Assembly: GCA_947564305.1 (NCBI GenBank)
Contig: CANOBT010000166.1
Coordinates: forward strand, 1 to 11,736
Origin: an uncultured Lachnospiraceae bacterium
GTDB lineage: Bacteria > Bacillota_A > Clostridia > Lachnospirales > Lachnospiraceae
Length of the DNA stretch: 11,736 bases
Reading direction: 5' to 3'
Below are positions 7,038-11,736 of the stretch, piece by piece. A program made the position numbers and the translations under genes. The notes under the pieces are model-generated. The model was not told the origin of the DNA, ran no database searches, and was given only the letters and a program-made list of their open reading frames with translations. Position 1 is the first letter of the stretch, and every line of letters starts with the position of its first letter.

Positions 7038-7130
7038 CATTTCAAGTATTACCGGGGACGACACAGCCCCATTATGTCGATAATACTGCATATCAGACTA
7101 TTGTATAATATGCTGATTACTCCCTCTTGG
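7025..7130 (-). promoter_or_regulatory. yybP-ykoY family manganese riboswitch aptamer
   Basis: The leader RNA of mntP contains the two signatures of this family in the right order. At the 5' side GAGGGAGTA (7126-7118) matches the conserved GGGGAGUA. At the 3' side TGAGACTC (about 7038-7031) matches the conserved GAGACC. Closing helix P1 forms between CCAAGAG (7130-7124) and CTCATGG (7031-7025), with one mismatch. A central helix is closed by AGTATTA/TAATACT (7 perfect pairs), and a short P2 can form from ATCAG/CTGAT. The family senses Mn2+ and often controls mntP-type exporters, which is exactly the downstream gene. Start and end are estimated by eye; a covariance model search would fix them. 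Confidence 0.8.
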
Positions 7131-7141
7131 AAATTGCTGAC

Positions 7142-7170
7142 ATTGTAACATATTGAGAGCGATTAATCAA
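7142..7170 (-). promoter_or_regulatory. Promoter of the riboswitch-mntP transcript
   Basis: On the minus strand TTGATT (7170-7165) lies 17 bp before TACAAT (7147-7142), with TGT in front as an extended -10. The predicted start near 7135 is only a few bases before the aptamer, as expected for a dedicated riboswitch leader. In the remaining stretch 7171-7264, between this promoter and the end of the dehydrogenase gene, I see only a weak GC-rich hairpin without a U-run and no gene. Confidence 0.75.
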
Positions 7171-7264
7171 GTAAAAATGAAGAAGTATGAATAATCTGTG
7201 ACGATTTCTTTCTAGTTAATTGTGACGGCGCATGACCAGTCAAGCTATGATCTGCGTCTGCCAT

Positions 7265-8383
7265 TTAAAGATACTCTGCAACAATCTTCACATAATCTTC
7301 CGTCTTGTCCCGCATTATATGGAATCCACGCCACAGCTCCTCCAGAGGAAATCTATGTGAAATCAATTCTGCGGGTGATATCTGCTTTTGCTCCAGTCGT
7401 CTTAATACATAATGCCAGTCATCTTCCTGAATACACCCGCACACTTCTTTATCCGCACACGCATCGTATCCTGACATATTGTGTTTTGTCTGTGATAAAC
7501 TGCTAGCAAATGAAGAGTTCCATGTTCCTGTGACTGTCAATTGGTTACGCAGAATTTTCCAATATACAGATTTTTCTAAATACATATCCGAAAATGGATT
7601 TCCCACAAGCATCACTTTGCCCGCAGGCGCCGTATAGTCAATCGCCGTAGCGAGAGTCTCATTCTTTCCCACACATTCAAAAAACACATCTGCCCCCGCA
7701 CCATCTGTGCGCTCCATAATCCATCTCCCGGCATCCTGTGTTCGGCTGTCGCAGTAGGAATCTGCTGACAATCCCAACTTTAATACCTTTTTCTTTTGAA
7801 ATTCCTTATTTCCAATGGTTAAAATATTTTCAAATCCTGCTTCCCGAAGAAACATGAGCAGCAGAAGACCAATCGTACCAAGTCCACATACAACTACAGT
7901 ATCGTCAGCCACTGGCGCTATTCTCCTCATCGCATGGACTGCCACTGCCATAGGCTCCAGCATAGAAGCCTCTGCAAATGTAACGCTATCCGGCAATTGT
8001 ATCACATTCTCTGCCGGAACTGCCACATATTCTGCAAAGCCTCCATCTCTGCGGGATCCCAAATAGCTGTAATTCCTACACATCTCGTACTGTCCTTTCT
8101 GACAGGGACGGCAGGTTTCACATGGAATCAAAGGAAAAATCCCCACACGCCGTCCCTGCAGACTTACGTCCACGGTTTCCCCCAATTTTGTCACAACTCC
8201 AGAAAATTCGTGGCCTGGAATCAATGGGAAAGAATAAGTACCATTCTGATAAACCCTAGGAATATCTGAACCACAGATACCGGCTGCCTGTACCGCAACT
8301 AATACTTCGTTTTCCTTTATTTTCGGCTGCTCCACTGTTTCCATCCTGAAATCATTGATATTATGCAGTACCCAAGCTTTCAT
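7265..8383 (-). CDS. Zinc-dependent MDR alcohol dehydrogenase, galactitol-1-phosphate 5-dehydrogenase (GatD)-like
   Basis: A 372-residue cytosolic medium-chain dehydrogenase. Catalytic zinc ligands are visible as GICGSD (Cys37), GHEF (His58, Glu59) and LEPMAV (Glu143); the structural zinc site is Cys88, Cys91, Cys94 and Cys102. The NAD(H) fold is marked by CGLGTIG (166-172). The GICGSDIPRVYQNGTYSFPLIPGHEFSG region resembles GatD, which oxidises galactitol-1-phosphate to tagatose-6-phosphate; other polyol dehydrogenases are close, so the substrate is open. The start is the ATG at 8383 with AGGAGG about 6 nt upstream. An in-frame ATG at 8446 lies before the kinase terminator and is rejected. 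Residues about 292-318 form an unusual Cys-containing insertion. No PTS or sugar genes are adjacent. Confidence 0.88.
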   Translation of the reverse strand: MKAWVLHNINDFRMETVEQPKIKENEVLVAVQAAGICGSDIPRVYQNGTYSFPLIPGHEFSGVVTKLGETVDVSLQGRRVGIFPLIPCETCRPCQKGQYEMCRNYSYLGSRRDGGFAEYVAVPAENVIQLPDSVTFAEASMLEPMAVAVHAMRRIAPVADDTVVVCGLGTIGLLLLMFLREAGFENILTIGNKEFQKKKVLKLGLSADSYCDSRTQDAGRWIMERTDGAGADVFFECVGKNETLATAIDYTAPAGKVMLVGNPFSDMYLEKSVYWKILRNQLTVTGTWNSSFASSLSQTKHNMSGYDACADKEVCGCIQEDDWHYVLRRLEQKQISPAELISHRFPLEELWRGFHIMRDKTEDYVKIVAEYL

Positions 8384-8408
8384 CTGTTCCTCCTGCTTTT
8401 TATAAAAC

Positions 8409-8431
8409 TCCCCGCAGCAAAGCTGCGGGGA
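8409..8431 (-). terminator. Intrinsic terminator after the hybrid kinase gene
   Basis: CCCCGCAGC (8410-8418) and GCTGCGGGG (8422-8430) form a perfect 9-bp GC-rich stem, extended by one T-A pair, with a 3-nt loop. On the minus strand it is followed by AGTTTTAT. It lies 48 bp after the kinase stop and only about 25 bp before the dehydrogenase start codon. It thus ends the kinase transcript but also sits in any leader of the dehydrogenase gene. Confidence 0.85.
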
Positions 8432-8479
8432 ATAAAATGGTTCCAAAATAAAATTTTATATATAAATTCTCTTTCATAT

Positions 8480-10192
8480 CTACTGTTGATGTTGCTTTGT
8501 CAGTTCCTCAATCGTATCTATCAACACGGGCAGATTCAAAGGTTTTGCCAGATGAACATTGATTCCGCTCTCCTTTGACTTCCGATAATCATCTACAAAC
8601 ACACTGGCTGAAAGCGCAATAATCGGAATATTTGCCAACACCGGATTCGGAAGTTTACGGATTGCTGCAGCTGTCTGCCATCCATCCATAACCGGCATCA
8701 AAAGGTCCAGAAGAATCAAATCATAATCGCCAGGAGATGCCTGTTTCATTTTCTCTAAAGCAACCTGGCCGTCCTCGGCCGGATCAACAATAAATTCCAT
8801 ACGCTCCAAAAGTTCCGTCTCAATATCACGGTTGATTTCATTATCCTCAACCAAAAGAATCCTTTGCCTTGGCTTTGGTTCTGACTTGGATTCTTCTGCA
8901 TCAGACTGTGAATTATTGCGCAGACGGAATGTCACTATGAATGTACTGCCCTTGTTCTCGACACTCTTTGCATCAATCGTTCCGCCCATTTTGTCGACAA
9001 TGCTTTTTACAATGGTCAGCCCTAAGCCAATACTGTGAACCCCGCTGAGTGTAGAATTCTGTTCCCGGCTGAAAGGCTCAAAGATATGGTTGATAAAGTC
9101 CTCGCTCATACCGATACCAGAGTCTTCCACAGTCATGCAGTAGACTGCCTGCTGATTTTCCAGTTCTTCTCCTTCTGTAATCTTCACAGTTACTTTGCCG
9201 CCGGGCTTCGTATAGGTCACAGCGTTGTTCACCAGATTGAGCATCATCTGTTTCAGCTTTTCCTTATCTGCTAAAACACCGCTGTGTTTAATCCCACTGC
9301 AGTCCAGAGAGTAGGAAATATTCTTTTCCTCCGCATGAGGCAGCAGGAAATCATAAACCTCCTGACTGATGTCACGCAGATCACATTCCACCTCTGCTAA
9401 CTCATCAGAAGACGAAAGCGCTGTAACCTCAAGCACTTTGGTAAGCATATCTAAAAGTTTTTTGCTAGCATTCTCTATCCGTTCCAAATAGCTGCTAAGT
9501 ACACCCGGATCATTCAGACTGCTCTTTGCCAATGATGTAAAACCAAAAATGGCATTGATTGGAGTCCTTATATCATGCGAAATATTCGTAAGGAATGTAT
9601 TCTTTGCAATTACAGCCGTATTTGCCTGATTCCTGGCCTCCTCTAACTGCCGCTCCTGCTCTGCCTGCTGCTGTTTTCTTTTGTCTGTAGCATCCCCAAC
9701 AAATACAGAACAAACATTCCCGTCAGCTTCACCGTGGATAAAATAGCCATAATTTTCAATCCAGCGAATGGTACCATCCTTACGATGAATCCGGTATTCC
9801 ACATAGTCCATTTGCTCCTGACTGTCCCGAATCTGTTTCTGAATACTCTCCTTGACTGCCGCTATGTCATCCGGATGAATCATTCCCTGAAAAGAATTAT
9901 TTGTAAACTCTTGAAATTCCTTCAATGTATCACACTGAAAAATACGAAGCAATCCATTATTTGCATAAAGAATCTGCTGACCTTCATCCGCACGGTAAAT
10001 CAAAATACCACCAGGCATCTCGTCCATAACCCCACAGGCTGTCCGGAGGTTCTGCAGTTCCTCAGCGGAAAGCAGATCTGTCTGTTCACTTCCGTCTAAA
10101 ATATGATCAATCTCAACCTGATTCGTTTGTAATAAATGTAGAGTATGTATGACATTTTTCATAAAACAATGGTTATATTCCAACTCTTTCAT
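8480..10192 (-). CDS. Soluble PAS hybrid sensor histidine kinase with C-terminal receiver domain
   Basis: The 570-residue protein autophosphorylates on histidine and can pass the phosphate to its own receiver. Domain order: N-terminal helical region (1-55), a PAS domain (about 56-170; YRIHRKDGTIRWIENYGYFI is typical of PAS_3), a short coiled coil (171-197), HisKA with NISHDIRTPINA (His206), HATPase with LNLVNNAVTYT (N box, 318-328), VEDSGIGM (355-362) and SIGLGLTIV (387-395), a linker, then a receiver (444-565) with Glu449/Asp450, phospho-acceptor Asp496, Ser528 and Lys550. All catalytic residues are present. There is no transmembrane segment or signal peptide, so the signal is probably cytosolic. 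No response regulator or DNA-binding output domain is nearby, so the final target is unknown. The ATG at 10192 has AAGGGAG upstream and a strong promoter. Confidence 0.94.
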   Translation of the reverse strand: MKELEYNHCFMKNVIHTLHLLQTNQVEIDHILDGSEQTDLLSAEELQNLRTACGVMDEMPGGILIYRADEGQQILYANNGLLRIFQCDTLKEFQEFTNNSFQGMIHPDDIAAVKESIQKQIRDSQEQMDYVEYRIHRKDGTIRWIENYGYFIHGEADGNVCSVFVGDATDKRKQQQAEQERQLEEARNQANTAVIAKNTFLTNISHDIRTPINAIFGFTSLAKSSLNDPGVLSSYLERIENASKKLLDMLTKVLEVTALSSSDELAEVECDLRDISQEVYDFLLPHAEEKNISYSLDCSGIKHSGVLADKEKLKQMMLNLVNNAVTYTKPGGKVTVKITEGEELENQQAVYCMTVEDSGIGMSEDFINHIFEPFSREQNSTLSGVHSIGLGLTIVKSIVDKMGGTIDAKSVENKGSTFIVTFRLRNNSQSDAEESKSEPKPRQRILLVEDNEINRDIETELLERMEFIVDPAEDGQVALEKMKQASPGDYDLILLDLLMPVMDGWQTAAAIRKLPNPVLANIPIIALSASVFVDDYRKSKESGINVHLAKPLNLPVLIDTIEELTKQHQQ

Positions 10193-10220
10193 GGTGCTTC
10201 TCCCTTCTTTCTAATAAAGA

Positions 10221-10249
10221 AGTATATCACAAAAAAATCGGATTGTCAT
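10221..10249 (-). promoter_or_regulatory. Promoter of the hybrid kinase gene
   Basis: On the minus strand ATGACA (10249-10244) lies 17 bp before TATACT (10226-10221), with TGA directly before it as an extended -10. Both boxes match consensus at 5 of 6 positions. The predicted start is about 22 nt upstream of the kinase ATG, so the leader is very short. Confidence 0.75.
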
Positions 10250-10265
10250 TATTTATGAATAAATA
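10250..10265. repeat. AT-only palindrome abutting the kinase -35 box
   Basis: TATTTAT-GA-ATAAATA is a perfect dyad with 7-bp arms. It touches the upstream edge of the -35 box of the kinase promoter (10244-10249). It could be an operator or an AT-rich UP-like element; it is weak as a hairpin because it lacks G-C pairs. Confidence 0.35.
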
Positions 10266-10291
10266 TGCGGGGATTTTTCGAGCGCGCAATC

Positions 10292-11592
10292 CTAAACAAC
10301 AGCCTCAATAATTTTTTTACCGCCTATAATCAATTCCCTGACACCAATCTGTTTCTTTTTATTAAAATTAAAAATCAGCATATATCCTGTATCTTTATGA
10401 TAATCATTCAAATAACTGGCTATCTGTGATTCGCCACGGTTATTGTATTCCTGGCCTCTCCAGATTTTTGTTTCGATTATATGCTGCTCTCCTCGATAGT
10501 CTATAATAATATCTGTACGTCCCATACTTCTTGTTCGTGATTCAATGTAGTAATTTCCTGTACCATTAATAATCGGTTGGAGATAAAGCAAAAATAATTT
10601 CCGCCCGGACTCTTCAATAAATTTCTCTTCACTGTCAGAATATAAGTCGTGAAAGTGTTCCACAAACCTTTCTAAAACAAGCCTCATATTAAGATGTCCG
10701 CCGATTACAAATTGGTTCTTTTCCCTGACCGATGCACTGTAAATATCATTTTTCTGTATTTCCTCTGCTGAAAGATACAGATTGTAGAGAACCGTCTCGA
10801 AAATACGGTTTGCAATTGCCACATCCCCATTCTGATTCTTGATAAATCCGAACATGGATGCCATACCTATCACTGGATTCAGAGGACGGAAAGGCACACT
10901 TTTCCCTGAAAAAAGTATCTCAAAAGCCATCTCATCCAATTCCGTATAGTCCTTAAGCTTCCCGGTAAGAGATTCAAACAGTGTATTGTTCTCAATAAGC
11001 ATAATGTGGATTGCTGATAAAAAACCATCGTTGGTCCATGCTGTTTTTTTATCAGGAAATTTTTCACTCCCTGCTATTTTTTCATCTATCAGTTTGCATA
11101 TACGTGTACTAAAAATGGATAACCCGATGTATAATCATAAATCTGCTCAGATATTCCCGCTATATCCATTCCTGTATGATAGTCTTCTTCATACGCTTTC
11201 ATCATTCCTTCAATCCCAGCTTTTGACAAACTCATCTCCACATCAAAATCTGCTGCGATATTCCAGGGACTGTTCTTCTCATGTTCTTTTTCAGAACGCA
11301 TTTTCACTTTTAAATTCTTTATATCACGAACTCCTGCAAGAATCACGGTACGAAATGTCGGCCTATTATTTCTCTTCAGATATAGATTCCGAAGCACACC
11401 TAGATATTCCCCTTCCAGCCTATCCTTGAGAATTTCTAACGTAGTTGTCTTGCCATACTGTCTGGCACGGTTAATCGTAAAATATTCTTCTGCATCAATA
11501 TATCCCTTGATTTCTTCTATTTTGTCCGAAATATCTACCATGTAATGATGTTCTGGAAGACATAAACCTGTAACATTAAATTTTTTCGCCAT
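10292..11592 (-). pseudogene. Broken AAA-ATPase_like / PD-(D/E)XK nuclease family gene
   Basis: Two frames together cover one family member. The N-terminal part starts at ATG 11592 (GGAGG 5 nt upstream) with AKKFNVTGLCLPEHHYMVDI, a Walker A-like NRARQYGKTT, and RPTFRTVILAGVRDIKNL. The C-terminal part (to 10292) continues as ICKLIDEKIAGSEKFPDK and ends in a PD-(D/E)XK core, GRTDIII and IIETKIW (Asp164, Glu177, Lys179 counting from the ATG at 11002). A one-base loss near 11106, in what is normally a Ser codon (LV-S-RICKLID), shifts the frame and creates an early stop at 11089. Around residues 70-75 the protein jumps from the Walker A region to RNLYLKRNNRPTF, so about 90-100 residues, including the expected Walker B, seem deleted in frame. 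Such genes are multicopy in gut Clostridia; the cellular role is unclear. The nuclease half could still be translated from 11002. Confidence 0.85.
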
Positions 11593-11736
11593 TGAAGCCT
11601 CCATTCAAGCCAACTAACGAAGAGGATTCCAGCAAAATAAGTGTATTTACTTTTTTCTTGGCAATTACCGCACTGCATACGACTGTTTTTCCAAAAGCTG
11701 TTGCAGCATGTAATATTCCATTATCAAACTTTGTTA
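11576..11736 (-). pseudogene. Truncated superfamily 2 helicase fragment; enters from the right edge
   Basis: A reading frame open from the right edge encodes FDNGILHAATAFGKTVVCS, a Walker A region (AFGKT), then KKKVNTLILLESSSLV, which is motif Ia of DEAD/DEAH-type superfamily 2 helicases. Family members normally continue after SSSLV with an EQW-like segment; here the sequence changes to GLNGGFNGEKI and stops at 11576, inside the start of the downstream ATPase gene. So the helicase is cut near 11612. From memory, this wording is close to helicase modules of the TOTE conflict system (primase-helicase proteins), but a search is needed. The upstream part is outside the window. Confidence 0.7.

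Noticed and set aside
7201..7264. Possible terminator of the dehydrogenase gene
   Set aside because: Only a weak, gapped GC-rich pairing is visible and no U-run follows on the minus strand.
8384..8446. Upstream ATG that would add 21 residues to the dehydrogenase
   Set aside because: The extension spans the kinase terminator hairpin and its residues do not resemble the family; AGGAGG directly precedes the ATG at 8383.
10986..11429. Plus-strand frame of 147 codons over the broken ATPase gene
   Set aside because: The minus strand has clear family similarity on both sides of the frameshift; the plus frame is its shadow.

Overview
The window looks like chromosomal DNA of a low-to-mid GC Gram-positive anaerobe, most likely a member of the Lachnospiraceae or a related Clostridia group. 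Reasons are the strong AGGAG-type ribosome binding sites, TTGACA/TATAAT promoters, an AsnA-type asparagine synthetase, a FeoA/FeoB pair, and a decaying member of the AAA-ATPase_like plus PD-(D/E)XK family that is common in gut Clostridia. The taxon is inferred from gene style, not from a marker gene. All genes but one (asnA) lie on the minus strand.

Layout, left to right. 1-3109 (minus): malQ, feoA and feoB, with feoB running off the left edge. malQ and feoA overlap by 4 bases, so a glucanotransferase appears translationally coupled to a ferrous iron importer. A pair of GAGTACTC palindromes 22 bp apart lies just upstream of malQ. 3203-4925 (minus): a DUF4203-like seven-helix membrane protein followed by a PHP-domain phosphoesterase. 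The membrane protein ends on A_AAA_AAG TGA, a classic -1 slippery heptamer just before the stop, with an open -1 frame behind it. 5087-6179 (plus): asnA with a near-consensus promoter.

6221-7170 (minus) is the most informative part. It holds mntP (manganese exporter) behind a long leader that I read as a yybP-ykoY manganese riboswitch: a strong promoter, an aptamer carrying the GGGAGTA and TGAGAC signatures, and a terminator whose 5' strand is the 3' edge of the aptamer. This predicts that Mn2+ turns mntP on. The terminator encloses a second large imperfect hairpin. An imperfect palindrome with similar ends lies on the other side of mntP.

7265-8383 (minus): a zinc-dependent, GatD-like polyol or polyol-phosphate dehydrogenase. 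8480-10192 (minus): a soluble PAS hybrid histidine kinase with a C-terminal receiver, with its own promoter; a clear intrinsic terminator separates it from the dehydrogenase. 10292-11736 (minus): a degenerate region with an AAA-ATPase_like/PD-(D/E)XK gene broken by one frameshift and one apparent internal deletion, preceded by a truncated superfamily 2 helicase fragment.

Functionally, the window combines metal homeostasis (iron import, manganese export under a metal riboswitch) with carbohydrate and asparagine metabolism and a signalling kinase. No tRNA, rRNA, CRISPR array or complete mobile element is visible. The best leads are the unusual mntP leader, the possible -1 frameshift, and the decayed helicase/ATPase junction at the right edge.
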